A stretch of 60,506 nt of DNA from Haloparvum sedimenti (GCF_001462205.1 NZ_LKIR01000143.1:13891-74396); one strand, 5' to 3'. Positions 34,358 to 42,740 are shown, counted from the first letter of the stretch. A program made the numbers and translations. The notes: generated from the letters alone by a model not told the origin.

Positions 34358-35491
34358 ATGGACGAACGCGTACGCGAGCACGCGAGAGTGCTGGTCGACT
34401 GGAGCGCGCGGGTCGAGACGGGCGACGACGTGGTGCTGGACGTGGCCGAGGACGCCCACGAGCTCGGCGTCGCGGTCGCGGAGAAACTGGGCGAGCGCGG
34501 GGCCAACGTCGTTCCCACCTACGGCTCCGACGAGGTGACGCGGGCGTACCTCCGCGGGCACGACGGCGAGTTCGACGACGATCCGGACCACGAGCTCGCG
34601 CTGTACGAGCAGGCGGATTCGGTACTCCGGATCGGCGGCGGCAGGAACACGACCGCGACCGCGGACGTACCGAGCGAGACGCGCCGCGCCTATCGGACCG
34701 CCCGGCAGGGCGTCCGCGAGGCCCGGATGGACACCGACTGGGTCTCGACGATCCACCCGACTCGGAGCCTCGCCCAGCAGGCCGGCATGTCCTACGAGGA
34801 GTATCAGGACTTCGTCTACGACGCCGTCCTCCGCGACTGGGAAGCACTGGCCGACGAGATGGCGAACATGAAGGAGGTCCTCGACGACGGCGAGGAGGTC
34901 CGGATCGTCGTCGACCGCGACGACCGCCCGAAGACGGACGTGACGATGTCGATCGCCGGCCGCACCGCGGTCAACTCCGCGGCGTCGGTCGCGTACGACT
35001 CCCACAACCTCCCCTCCGGCGAGGTGTTCACCGCGCCGTACGCCACGGAGGGGCAGGCGTTCTTCGACGTGCCGATGACGATCAACGCGACGCGCGTCCG
35101 GAACGTCCGCCTCGACTTCGCGGACGGCGAAGTGGTCGACTTCGCGGCCGAGACCGGCGAGGACGAACTCGCGGCCATCCTCGACACCGACGCGGGCGCG
35201 CGACGCCTCGGCGAGCTCGGCATCGGGATGAACCGCGGCATCGACCGGTTCACGGACTCGATCCTCTTCGACGAGAAGATGGGCGACACCGTCCACCTCG
35301 CGGTCGGCCGCGCCTACGACGCCTGCCTACCCGCGGGTGAGTCGGGCAACGACTCCGCGGTCCACGTCGACATGATCGCGGACGTGAGCGAGGACTCGTT
35401 CATCGCGGTCGACGGCGAGATCGTCCAGCGGAACGGCACGTTCCGGTGGGAGGACGGGTTCGGAGGAGAGGGATCGCGACGCACCGTGTGA
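34358..35491 (+). CDS. Aminopeptidase, M29 (AmpS/thermophilic) family
   Basis: The 377-residue protein starts MDERVREHARVLVDWSARVE. The M29 pattern is present: GGGRNTTATADVPSE, then STIHPTRSLAQQAGMSYEEY, and ligands in TAPYATEGQAFFDVPMTI (Glu), IGMNRGIDRFTDSILFDEKM and DTVHLAVGRAY followed by HVDMIADV. These enzymes use two metal ions to cut N-terminal residues from peptides. The family acts in the cytoplasm. It follows the stress-protein gene by 82 bases and ends near the small zinc-protein gene. Confidence 0.93.
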   Translation: MDERVREHARVLVDWSARVETGDDVVLDVAEDAHELGVAVAEKLGERGANVVPTYGSDEVTRAYLRGHDGEFDDDPDHELALYEQADSVLRIGGGRNTTATADVPSETRRAYRTARQGVREARMDTDWVSTIHPTRSLAQQAGMSYEEYQDFVYDAVLRDWEALADEMANMKEVLDDGEEVRIVVDRDDRPKTDVTMSIAGRTAVNSAASVAYDSHNLPSGEVFTAPYATEGQAFFDVPMTINATRVRNVRLDFADGEVVDFAAETGEDELAAILDTDAGARRLGELGIGMNRGIDRFTDSILFDEKMGDTVHLAVGRAYDACLPAGESGNDSAVHVDMIADVSEDSFIAVDGEIVQRNGTFRWEDGFGGEGSRRTV

Positions 35492-35532
35492 CGCGAGCGC
35501 CGAGCCGCGATCAGGACACGGGTCAGAACGGG

Positions 35533-35697
35533 TCAGCTGCCACCGTCCAGAAAGCGTCTGAGTGCGGCCGCACAGTCGGGACACAGAAGCACTTCGAGGT
35601 CGCCGTCGGGATCGAGCACGTCGACCGCGCCGAACTCCTCGCCGGGCTGAATCGTCACACCGCAGCGGACGCAGTCGTGTGGGCGAACCAGCGTCAC
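35533..35697 (-). CDS. Small CxxC zinc-ribbon-like protein
   Basis: The 54-residue protein starts at a GTG (VTLVRPHDCVRCGVTI) and has CVRCG near residue 9-13 and CPDCA near residue 41. Two CxxC pairs can bind one zinc. The start overlaps the stop of the upstream regulator gene (GTGA), so they are translationally coupled. It ends LRRFLDGGS. A role with the regulator, perhaps binding nucleic acid, is inference. Confidence 0.75.
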   Translation of the reverse strand: MTLVRPHDCVRCGVTIQPGEEFGAVDVLDPDGDLEVLLCPDCAAALRRFLDGGS

Positions 35698-36572
35698 GCC
35701 GGCACCTCGATCGACTCGACCTCGAGTTCGGGGCCGAGGACCACGTCGCGCGTGACGCCCTCCACGCGGATCCGAACGTTGATCTTCAGCGGGTCCCGAC
35801 TCAGCACCACCTCCTCGCGGTCGACGCGGGCGTCCCAGTGAGGCCATTCGAACAGGTCGACGCCCTCGCTCGCGAACGCCGCGACTACCCGCGGGAGCAC
35901 CAGCGCGGCGCGGGACGCTCGCGTCCGCATCCACCAGTGACACCGCGTGCAGTCGTGGCGGAACACGTCCGTGGACTCGGACCACCGAAAGCTCCGAGTC
36001 GGACCGAGCGCTCGGAACTCGACGGAGCCGGCACAGTAGGGACAGTAGCCCTGGTGGAGCGACAGCATGTCCCGTTTGATCCGCTTGCTTGCGGTTTCAA
36101 GCAGGTTCGCGGGGAGGTCCTCGCCGAAGCATCCCGCGACCAGCACGTAGTGGACGAGCACTTCCTCGCAGCCGCCACACCAGAGGCGGAAGCGGTCGTC
36201 CGCGTACTCACACCGCAGCGTGCCCTCGCAGTCGTCGCCCAGACAGGAAAAGTCGGTGTCGAACGGACCGAGGTCCTCGCGGACGCTGTACGCGCCCGCG
36301 AGAATGGCCTGATAGATGTCGATCCCCGGTCGCGTCAGGTGATACCCCTCCTCGGTCCGCTCGACGAACGTGCCCCGGAGCTTCCCGAGGTGGTAGGCGA
36401 ACCGCCCGTTGTCCTCGACGCCCACCCGGTCCTGAAGCGCGGAGAACGGCACCGTCACGTAGCCGTCCCCGTCCTCGGCGGGCCCCCCGAGCTCGCGCAC
36501 GATGGCGAGGCGCGTCTCGTGGGCCAGCGACGCGAACCGCTCGGATGGCGTCGCCGGGGGGTCGTCGGTCAT
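35694..36572 (-). CDS. Winged-helix protein with zinc-ribbon (DUF7351-like), copy 1
   Basis: The 292-residue protein has an ArsR-like winged-helix start: SERFASLAHETRLAIVREL, then FSALQDRVGVEDNGRFAYHL and GYHLTRPGIDIYQAI. The middle contains several cysteine pairs: CLGDDCEGTLRCEYAD, LWCGGCEEV and YCPYCAGSVEF, then DCTRCHWWM. These form likely zinc-binding ribbons. A C-terminal beta domain contains DREEVVLSRDPLKINV. It is paralogous to the next gene upstream. Haloarchaeal DUF7351-type proteins match this layout. The GTGA overlap with the small zinc protein links the two. Confidence 0.82.
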   Translation of the reverse strand: MTDDPPATPSERFASLAHETRLAIVRELGGPAEDGDGYVTVPFSALQDRVGVEDNGRFAYHLGKLRGTFVERTEEGYHLTRPGIDIYQAILAGAYSVREDLGPFDTDFSCLGDDCEGTLRCEYADDRFRLWCGGCEEVLVHYVLVAGCFGEDLPANLLETASKRIKRDMLSLHQGYCPYCAGSVEFRALGPTRSFRWSESTDVFRHDCTRCHWWMRTRASRAALVLPRVVAAFASEGVDLFEWPHWDARVDREEVVLSRDPLKINVRIRVEGVTRDVVLGPELEVESIEVPA

Positions 36573-36596
36573 GGTTCGTTCTTGGTGTCACGAAAG

Positions 36597-37520
36597 TTAT
36601 GACTGACGACCGCGGAGGATGTCGTTCTCGACCGGCTCGTCCGGATGCTGCACCGCCAGCACGTCGAGTTCGCCGTCGAACGCCACGATGCGGGTGACGC
36701 CCTCGACGGTCATCGTCAGCTCCACGCGGAGCGGGTCCTCCGAGAGCACCGTCTCCTCCCACTCGTAGGCGCCGCTCCACTGCGGCACCGCGAAGGTGTC
36801 GACGCCCGCGGCCGCGAACTCGCCCGCGACGGCCGGCTTGATCAGCGCCACCACGGAGGTGCGGAAGTCGATGAACCAGTGGCAGCGCCGACAGGTCCGG
36901 CGGCTGGCCACGGGGTTCCCCGCCTCCGTCGGCTCCCGAAGCCGGCGGCGTTGACCGCGGTACTCGATGTCGACGGGGCCGGCACAGTAGGGGCAAAAGC
37001 CCAGTTCCATCGAGAAGGTGTCGCGCTTGAGTCGGCGGTCGGCCGCCCGCAGGAGGTCCGCGGGCAGGTCGTCGCCGAACGAGTGCGGGTCGACGGGGTA
37101 GCGCACGCGGAACGCCTCGCAGTCGGCACACTCGAGGTGGAACCGGAAGTCCTCGTAGCGACAGACGCAGTCGGCGCCGCACTCCTCCGGACAGGGGATG
37201 TCGGTCTCCAGCGGGCCGATGTCCTCGTGGTCCGCGTAGACGCCCGCCTGTATCGCCTGATACACCTGGATCCCGGGGACTCGGAGGCGGTAGCCGCGGT
37301 CGGTCCGCTCGACGAACCGCCCGACGAGCCTGTCGAGATGGTAGCTGAACCGGCCGCTGTCGTCGACGCCGACCCGGTCGCGGAGCTCCGAGAAGGGAAG
37401 CGCGTCGAACGAACCCGTCCCCCCGGCGTCGCCCAGCACCCGGATCACGTCCAGCCGAGTCTCGTCGCTCAACACGGCGAAGGCGTCCGAGACCGCGTCC
37501 ACCGGAGGCTCGGTGGTCAT
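36597..37520 (-). CDS. Winged-helix protein with zinc-ribbon (DUF7351-like), copy 2
   Basis: The 307-residue protein starts MTTEPPVDAVSDAFAVLSDE. The same layout as its neighbour is seen: FAVLSDETRLDVIRVLGD, then PFSELRDRVGVDDSGRFSYH and GIQVYQAIQAGVYADHED. Cysteine pairs are in CPEECGADCVCRYE, LECADCEAF, FCPYCAGPV and TCRRCHWFI. The C-terminal part has EETVLSEDPLRVELTMTVEG. The two genes are 24 bases apart and read the same way, as a tandem duplication would leave. The longer frame upstream extends 102 codons with no family similarity. Confidence 0.82.
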   Translation of the reverse strand: MTTEPPVDAVSDAFAVLSDETRLDVIRVLGDAGGTGSFDALPFSELRDRVGVDDSGRFSYHLDRLVGRFVERTDRGYRLRVPGIQVYQAIQAGVYADHEDIGPLETDIPCPEECGADCVCRYEDFRFHLECADCEAFRVRYPVDPHSFGDDLPADLLRAADRRLKRDTFSMELGFCPYCAGPVDIEYRGQRRRLREPTEAGNPVASRRTCRRCHWFIDFRTSVVALIKPAVAGEFAAAGVDTFAVPQWSGAYEWEETVLSEDPLRVELTMTVEGVTRIVAFDGELDVLAVQHPDEPVENDILRGRQS

Positions 37521-37827
37521 CTTCCAGATACTGTCAGCCGAAACGGAAAAACGTACCGTGTGGATCTGGGTCACGGAGCCGGGAAAACTTGTCTGGCCCG
37601 AAACACGAAGTGAAGGGAGTTTCACCGAGAGGTTATAATCCCGGCTTCGAAAGCAGGATACGCCGCGCGGGTACCGAATCGTGTGCCTCTGACATCCCGA
37701 CTCGCCCCTCGGGCGAGTCCCCGCCCGCGGCATTTCTGTCCCGCCGAGCGACTGCGCCGGTCGGCGGCGCCGCGCCGTCACGCCCGCGAGCGGTAGCAAT
37801 TTACCGTCGGCGCCCGCCACTTCGAGC
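37521..37827. other. Intergenic region between regulator and repeat-tailed gene
   Basis: This 307-base stretch holds promoters for the divergent genes on either side. On the minus strand a T-rich CGTTTTTCCG lies about 30 bases before the regulator start. An inverted repeat GTGAA/TTCAC at about 37612-37627 and a TATA-like GGTTATAATCC at 37633-37643 are visible. I see no convincing gene. Confidence 0.4.
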
Positions 37828-38286
37828 ATGACCGCGGACGAGCACGACGGCGAGCGGCCGCCCGTTGCGGACGAGCTCCGGAGCCACGGCGTCAGCGTCG
37901 AGTCCGTCGACTCGCGGGACCCGCTGACGGTTACCTACCTGACGGCGTTTCCCGCCAACGAGGTCCACCGCCGCGAGGTGGGCCGCGCCTGCAACGCCCT
38001 GCTTGACCTGGCGGCGGGCGGCGCGTGGGCGCCGACGCGCGTCGAGGCGACCGTCGTCCGTTCGCCGGGCGACGTGCTCGGAACGTGGCACGCGGAGCCG
38101 GAGTGGTTCCGCGCGCTGCTCGCGGACGAGATCACCGAGACGGAGTTCTCGGTGCGCGTCGTCGAGACGATATCGAACGCGGACGACCCCGACGCCAACG
38201 GCCCCGACGCCAACGGCCCCGACGCCGACGGCCCCGACGCCAACGGCCCCGACGCCGACGGCCCCGACGCGGAGGGCGGCGCGTGA
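37828..38286 (+). CDS. Haloarchaeal protein with Asp-Ala-Gly-Pro repeat tail
   Basis: The 152-residue protein starts MTADEHDGERPPVADELRSH. The body has EVHRREVGRACNALLDLAAG and VEATVVRSPGDVLGTWHAEP, a conserved-looking helix-strand domain of about 120 residues. The C-terminus consists of pentapeptides DANGP and DADGP encoded by 15-base repeats (38191-38265). Function is unknown. It overlaps the start of the following hydrolase gene (GTGA), so the two are translationally coupled. Confidence 0.75.
   Translation: MTADEHDGERPPVADELRSHGVSVESVDSRDPLTVTYLTAFPANEVHRREVGRACNALLDLAAGGAWAPTRVEATVVRSPGDVLGTWHAEPEWFRALLADEITETEFSVRVVETISNADDPDANGPDANGPDADGPDANGPDADGPDAEGGA
38191..38265 (+). repeat. 15-bp coding minisatellite
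   Basis: Five units of GACGCC[AG]ACGGCCCC encode DANGP or DADGP pentapeptides at the end of the protein. A sixth, degenerate unit follows. All units keep the reading frame, so copy number could vary without frameshift. Confidence 0.9.
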
Positions 38287-39221
38287 CCCGCCGCGACCCG
38301 ATCAACCGCGCACAGCGGGCCCTCGACCGCCCCGCCCGCGAGCGGTACGCGACGCGACGGCTCGCGTTCGAGAGCGGTGGCGCCACCTGCCGCGGTGTCC
38401 TCCACCTCCCCGCCTCGACCGACGAGCCCCCGCTCGTCGTGCTCGCGCCGGACGTGGGTGCCGAGCGCACCGCCGGGCTCCCGGCGGTCGCGGAGCGGCT
38501 GGCGGCCGCGGGCTACGCCGCGTTCACCTTCGACTACCGCGGGTTCGGCGGGAGCGACGGGACCGACCGCCGGATCGCGCCCGCCCGCCAGCGCGCCGAC
38601 CTCGCCGCCGCGGCGGACCGTGCACAGCGCGTCGACGCCGTCGGGCGTGAGACGGTCCTCTGGGGCGCGGGACTCGGTGCGGCCAACGCGTTCCGGCTCG
38701 CGGGCGAGCGCACCGACGTGGACGCGGCGATGGCGGTCACGCCGATCCTCGACGGACGCGCCTTCCTCCGGCGGAACCGCGGGACGAAACAGTTTCTCCG
38801 CGCGGTGGCGGCGGGCGTCCGCGACCGCGTCGGCGGCTGGGCGGGCGCGGGCGTCGAGGTCCCGATCGTCGGCGACCCGGAGGCGAACGCCGTCGTGACC
38901 GGTCCGGGCGCGAAGCGCGCGTACCTCGACTTAGTCGACCGCGAGTCGGACTGGCGGAACGCCACGCCCGCCCGGTCGCTGCTCGCGCTCGCCCGCTTCG
39001 GCGTCGGCGACGCGCTCGACGGAGTGCGGGTTCCCGCGCTGCTGCTCGCGGGAACCGACGACGCGCAGGCCCCCGCAAGCGAGGCCGAGCGCGCCGCCGA
39101 CGCCCTCCCGAACGCCACGCTCGTCCGCATGCCCGCCGACCACTGGTCGCCGTACGCGGTCGACTTCGAGCCCGCGATCGGTCATCAGCTGGCGTTTCTC
39201 CGTGATGCGCTCGAGCACTGA
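38283..39221 (+). CDS. Alpha/beta hydrolase-fold protein lacking the nucleophile
   Basis: The 312-residue protein starts at a GTG overlapping the previous stop. The fold is clear: PPLVVLAPDVG (strand and oxyanion loop), AAFTFDYRGFGGSDG, then the nucleophile elbow LWGAGLGAANAFRL. There Gly130 stands where a Ser is expected in GxSxG. The later acid and base are kept: LLAGTDDAQAP (Asp) and MPADHWSPYAVDF (His). So catalysis by the usual triad is unlikely; the protein may bind rather than cut, or use another residue. It ends just before repeat copy B. Confidence 0.85.
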   Translation: MTRRDPINRAQRALDRPARERYATRRLAFESGGATCRGVLHLPASTDEPPLVVLAPDVGAERTAGLPAVAERLAAAGYAAFTFDYRGFGGSDGTDRRIAPARQRADLAAAADRAQRVDAVGRETVLWGAGLGAANAFRLAGERTDVDAAMAVTPILDGRAFLRRNRGTKQFLRAVAAGVRDRVGGWAGAGVEVPIVGDPEANAVVTGPGAKRAYLDLVDRESDWRNATPARSLLALARFGVGDALDGVRVPALLLAGTDDAQAPASEAERAADALPNATLVRMPADHWSPYAVDFEPAIGHQLAFLRDALEH

Positions 39222-39260
39222 TCGGTTGGGTGAGCCGCTCGTCGGGCGAGGTCCGACGCG

Positions 39261-39750
39261 CTTTCTGTCTCGGTTGCAGAACCTGGTGATCGGGACGGCA
39301 ACGTCCAGAGGTCCCCAGCCGGCACTCTGTACGATGTTTCTGAGTTTTCTTTTTTGTTGCAGCCTGCTGCTTGGACCAGCACCACCTCGAAAACCCAGCC
39401 GGCTGCCCCGTCCAGTCCTACCCACAGCCCCGCGACCGCACAGCCCCGCGACCGCACAGCCCCGCGACCGCACAGCAGCCTCGTCCCTCCCCAGCCTCGG
39501 CCGCGGGCCGGGCGCGGAACCGCAGCGCGGGACAAACCGCGTCCCGCTGGCCTCCAGCGTGCAGTAGCGCGCTGGAGACACCGCATCGCGGCCGGCCCGC
39601 GCCCTCCACCGAAAATCGGAGATTTTCGAGCAGCCGGCGTGCAGTCGCGCGCCGGAAATCGGAGATTTCCGAGCCGCCGTTCGCTCCGCACCGCGCTCCC
39701 GGCGACGCCGGCGACCTCGCGCGGTCGCGGCGACACAGGGTCGCCGCGGC
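39261..39750 (-). repeat. Dispersed structured repeat, copy B
   Basis: This copy lies on the minus strand between the hydrolase and a small membrane gene. Read on the minus strand it starts with a GCGGCGAC-CCTGT-GTCGCCGC hairpin (39727-39747). The extra hairpins of copy C follow: stems CCGGCG/CGCCGG (39634-39655), CGAAAATC/GATTTTCG (39610-39628) and CTCCAGCG/CGCTGGAG (39552-39577). Then comes the G-rich core GAGGCTGGGGAGG and three tandem 16-base units of TGTGCGGTCGCGGGGC. The 3' end has GCCGGCTGG units and CCGAGACAGAAAG (39261-39273). Confidence 0.75.
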
Positions 39751-39858
39751 GCGCGCCACCGCCGCGATCACTGCGGACGGCCGTGGCCGCCGATCTCTCG
39801 GTCCGGCAACGACTTCCGATGCGGGTCCGCTATCCCGCCCGCTCGTGGCGCGGCCGCC

Positions 39859-40086
39859 TCACTCGGTCAGCGGCATCACGATCCCGAAGACGACCACCGA
39901 GATCAGCGCGATCACCGGGCCGAGGAACTCCATGGTCAGGAACACGGTGTTCAGCGTCTCCGTCGCGCCGCCGGTCGCGTGGAGGCCGTACTCCGCGAGC
40001 GTGCCGGCCACGAACAGCGCGCCGCCGAGCAGCGCGCCGCCCTTCGTCATGCGTCCGTAGTCCGCGTCGCCGTATCTGCCGGGCAT
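39859..40086 (-). CDS. Small two-helix membrane protein (haloarchaeal)
   Basis: The 75-residue protein starts MPGRYGDADYGRMTKGG and has two membrane segments: ALLGGALFVAGTLAEYGLHA and MEFLGPVIALISVVVFGIVM. It has no other motif. It is near-identical in form to small haloarchaeal membrane proteins of unknown function (DUF7860-type pattern, from memory). It is divergent from the next small membrane gene. The stop lies about 110 bases from repeat copy B. Confidence 0.78.
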   Translation of the reverse strand: MPGRYGDADYGRMTKGGALLGGALFVAGTLAEYGLHATGGATETLNTVFLTMEFLGPVIALISVVVFGIVMPLTE

Positions 40087-40180
40087 GGTCGCGACCGAAC
40101 CGTTCGCCTCAAAAATTCGTTTCGGTCCGGCTCACGACCTACTCGAAAGGTTGACAAGCACCGCTCCCCCGGAGACGGTC

Positions 40181-40435
40181 ATGGAAAAGCCGCTTGCGGA
40201 GTTCGCGACCGAACTCGTCGAACTCCTCGCGCTGGTGCTCGGGACGGGGGCGCTCTCGTCGGTCGGCGTCTACCTCGAACAGCTCGGGATCGCCGCGCTG
40301 TCGGCCGGCGACGTGGTCGTCGGTGCGTGGATGCTCGGCATGGGCGCCGTGCTCCTCTACGGCGGGGGCTGGATGCTCGGCTACGAGACGCTCGTCCCCC
40401 GGGCGAAGCGACTGCTGACGAGTTCGGCGGAGTAG
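40181..40435 (+). CDS. Small two-helix membrane protein
   Basis: The 84-residue protein starts MEKPLAEFATELVELLALVL. Two hydrophobic segments are in VELLALVLGTGALSSVGVYL and VVVGAWMLGMGAVLLYGGGW. A short basic tail LVPRAKRLLTS follows. The longer frame upstream begins before the divergent gene's start, so I use the ATG with the family-like start at 40181. It is divergent from the other small membrane gene. Function unknown. Confidence 0.75.
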   Translation: MEKPLAEFATELVELLALVLGTGALSSVGVYLEQLGIAALSAGDVVVGAWMLGMGAVLLYGGGWMLGYETLVPRAKRLLTSSAE

Positions 40436-40480
40436 ACGCTCGAAAACGGCGCGATAGACGACCGCTGCGCGAACTTTCGA

Positions 40481-41329
40481 CTACAGCTCTTTCGCGACGA
40501 CCGGCGCGACCGACACCGCGGAGCAGGCGCGCTCGAGCGTGTCGGTGCCGATCACGCGCTCGACGCCCGCGCGTCGGAGCTTCGTGACCGCATTGCTCGC
40601 GAGCATTGGGTGGACGCAGGCGGCGAGCACGCGGGCGGCGCCGCGCTCGACGAGCACCTCGACCGCCTCGCTCATCGTCGACCCGGTGGCGACGATGTCG
40701 TCGACGACGACCACGTCCCGGTCCGCGACCGGCGCGTCCGACGGGGAGATCTCGATCTCGCCGGTGTCGCGGTCGCGGTGCTTCTCGAAGAAGTCCGTCT
40801 CGCCGGCGCCGTGGGCGTCGCGGACGGTCTCCGCGATGTCGGTCGCACCCTCGTCGGGCGCCAGAAAGAGCGGGTCATCGAGGTCGGGGAGCGGCGCCGC
40901 GAGGACGCCCGCGGCGTCGACGACGGTCGTCGGCACGTCGTAGTAGTCGGCGACGCTCGGCTCGTGGGGGTTCACGAGGACGACGCGGTCGGTCCCGGTC
41001 GCGACCGCGCGCGCCATCGCGCGGGCCGACACGGGCTGCCCGCGCTTGAACGCCTGGTCCTGCCGGGCGTAGCCCATGTACGGGACGACGGTGGTCACGT
41101 CCGTCGCCCCCGCCTCGCGGACCGCGTCCTGCAGCTGGAGCAGTTCCACCCACGCCTCGTCGCTGTCGGTGCTGGCGACGACGACCGCGGCGTCTCCGGC
41201 GAACTCCGGGACCGACGCGAGCCCCTCCCCGTCCGGAAACCGCTCGTAGGTCGGCGTCACGAGCGAGCGTCCCGTCTCCGCGGCCAGCGCGGCCGCGAGC
41301 GTCTGGGCGCTCGACCCGGGTACGATCAT
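40481..41329 (-). CDS. prs: Ribose-phosphate pyrophosphokinase
   Basis: The 282-residue enzyme makes PRPP from ribose 5-phosphate and ATP. It starts MIVPGSSAQTLAAALAAETG. The domain pattern is standard: YERFPDGEGLASVPEF, VTTVVPYMGYARQDQAFKRG (substrate and metal), then the PRPP-binding VVVVDDIVATGSTMSEAVEV. The length is that of archaeal PRS. It serves purine, pyrimidine, histidine and NAD synthesis; purC and nadE are elsewhere in the window. It is upstream of the tRNA-Gly region. Confidence 0.95.
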   Translation of the reverse strand: MIVPGSSAQTLAAALAAETGRSLVTPTYERFPDGEGLASVPEFAGDAAVVVASTDSDEAWVELLQLQDAVREAGATDVTTVVPYMGYARQDQAFKRGQPVSARAMARAVATGTDRVVLVNPHEPSVADYYDVPTTVVDAAGVLAAPLPDLDDPLFLAPDEGATDIAETVRDAHGAGETDFFEKHRDRDTGEIEISPSDAPVADRDVVVVDDIVATGSTMSEAVEVLVERGAARVLAACVHPMLASNAVTKLRRAGVERVIGTDTLERACSAVSVAPVVAKEL

Positions 41330-41427
41330 GGCTACCGGTTCCGCGGACGCGCTTAAACCGGTTTCCTTACTCGCGCGACCGCCGCGACCACCGATCGCCG
41401 CGGCTCGGCAGTCGAGAACTGGAGAAC

Positions 41428-41607
41428 GCACCGGCCGAGATTTGAACCGGAGAAAGACGGTCCGGGCGTTCCGTTGCGCCTCGCGGCGCCGGCCGCGGCC
41501 GGCGCTCCGCTCGCCGGACGGGTCCGGGCATGCGACTTTCAGGATTCAAATCTCTCTGGGAGATTTTTCTCACGTCGTTCGAAAAATGCACCGGCCGAGA
41601 TTTGAAC
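41428..41607 (-). repeat. tRNA-Gly trailing element with duplicated tRNA 3' end
   Basis: The 20 bases GCACCGGCCGAGATTTGAAC (the tRNA-Gly 3' end, read on the plus strand) occur in the tRNA at 41588-41607 and again at 41428-41447, spaced 160 bases apart. The segment between them is homologous to the corresponding segment of the tRNA-Lys element. In particular GCAACGGAA, CCGGA and CGTCT appear in the same order, at about 41449-41482 and 45200-45232. The layout is tRNA, linker, copy of tRNA 3' end, both times on the tRNA strand. Confidence 0.8.
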
Positions 41608-41657
41608 TCGGGTTGCAACCATGGCAAGGTTGCGTGATACCACTACACTACCGGTGC
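41587..41657 (-). tRNA. tRNA-Gly (GCC anticodon)
   Basis: Read on the minus strand the cloverleaf starts GCACCGG and ends CCGGTGC followed by the discriminator A. The anticodon stem CAACC/GGTTG encloses TTGCCAT, giving anticodon GCC (Gly). The T-loop is GGTTCAAATC-like. No CCA is encoded. The 3' end is duplicated 160 bases downstream. Confidence 0.95.
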
Positions 41658-41759
41658 GCTTCCTGTACCTGTACGTGGGTCGGTGTTCTACTTAAACCTG
41701 TCACATTCGGACGACGGCGTGGGGGACCGCCAGTCCGTTTCGATCACCGGGACGACGAC

Positions 41760-42740
41760 TCAACGACCGTCAGCAGCCGGAACCGCCGTGAGCCCGCGGA
41801 CCTCGCGGACGCCGACGGTGCGGTGGCGCCAGCCGTCCCCGGCGTCGACGCAGAGCGTCCCGGCGTCGGTCGCCGCGAGCGCCAGCCCGGGACCGTAGCC
41901 GACCGCCGCGACCGGGTCGGCGACCGGCAGCGACGCGGCGTCCCACTCGTCGGTCGAGAATTCCCCGCGCCGGCCCCGGTGAATCGAGAGATCCCCGCCG
42001 TCGTCGACCGCGAGCGCGTGGCCATCGCCGTCGGCCGCGACCGCCCGGAACCCCCCGTCGAGCGCGTCCATCCAGCCGTTACCGAGCCAGTAGAGCCCCG
42101 TCGCCGTCGCCGCGAGCGGGACGCCCGTCCCGGCCACGTCCCGGACCTTCGAGAGGCCGACGCGCTCCAGCGTGTCGCCCACGACGCGGTGGACGCCGTC
42201 CGCCGCGGCGACGAGGGGGCCGTCGACCGCGGTCGGCTCCTCGACGCGTCCGAGCCTCGTCCCGGCGGCGGTCTCCGCGACGTGGTCCGCCTCGGTCCCG
42301 ACCGCTGCTTCGGGGTCGACTCGGCGGACATCGCCGTCCGCGGTCGCCGCGACGAACGCCCCGTCGTGGACGCCGACCGCGGCCGTCGGACCGAGCCCCG
42401 TCGACGTGAACTCGAGGGAGGCGTCGGCGCGGCTCCTCGCGGGTGCGTCGGGGGCCTCCGCGCTCGACGGGAGTCGTGCGACCAGCAGGTCCTCCGCCGT
42501 CGCGAGCGCGAGGCGTCTCCGGGGTCGCTCGTTCGCGTCGGCGTCCGCCTTCGCGGGACCGCCGGCGACCGCCACGTCCCGCGCGTCCGCGCGCTCGGCG
42601 ATCCCGAACTCGCCGATCTTGTCGGCGGAGACGGCGACCCGGACGAGCCCCATCCCTGACGCGAGGTAGACGTCGGTCCGGCCGGCCGACCCGGCGTACA
42701 CGCGCTTCTCGGCCAGCGAGATGTCGTCCTCGGCGGGCAT
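41760..42740 (-). CDS. HVO_0234-type beta-propeller protein
   Basis: The 326-residue protein starts MPAEDDISLAEKRVYAGSAG. It consists of repeated strands of the propeller kind: RTDVYLASGMGLVRVAVS, LALATAEDLLVARLPSS, GAFVAATADGDVRRVD, GPLVAAADGVHRVVGD and GVPLAATATGLYWLGNGW. Aspartate-glycine turns close each blade. The name follows the haloarchaeal family pattern. A ligand or partner is not known. It is divergent from the DUF7119-type gene. Confidence 0.82.
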   Translation of the reverse strand: MPAEDDISLAEKRVYAGSAGRTDVYLASGMGLVRVAVSADKIGEFGIAERADARDVAVAGGPAKADADANERPRRRLALATAEDLLVARLPSSAEAPDAPARSRADASLEFTSTGLGPTAAVGVHDGAFVAATADGDVRRVDPEAAVGTEADHVAETAAGTRLGRVEEPTAVDGPLVAAADGVHRVVGDTLERVGLSKVRDVAGTGVPLAATATGLYWLGNGWMDALDGGFRAVAADGDGHALAVDDGGDLSIHRGRRGEFSTDEWDAASLPVADPVAAVGYGPGLALAATDAGTLCVDAGDGWRHRTVGVREVRGLTAVPAADGR

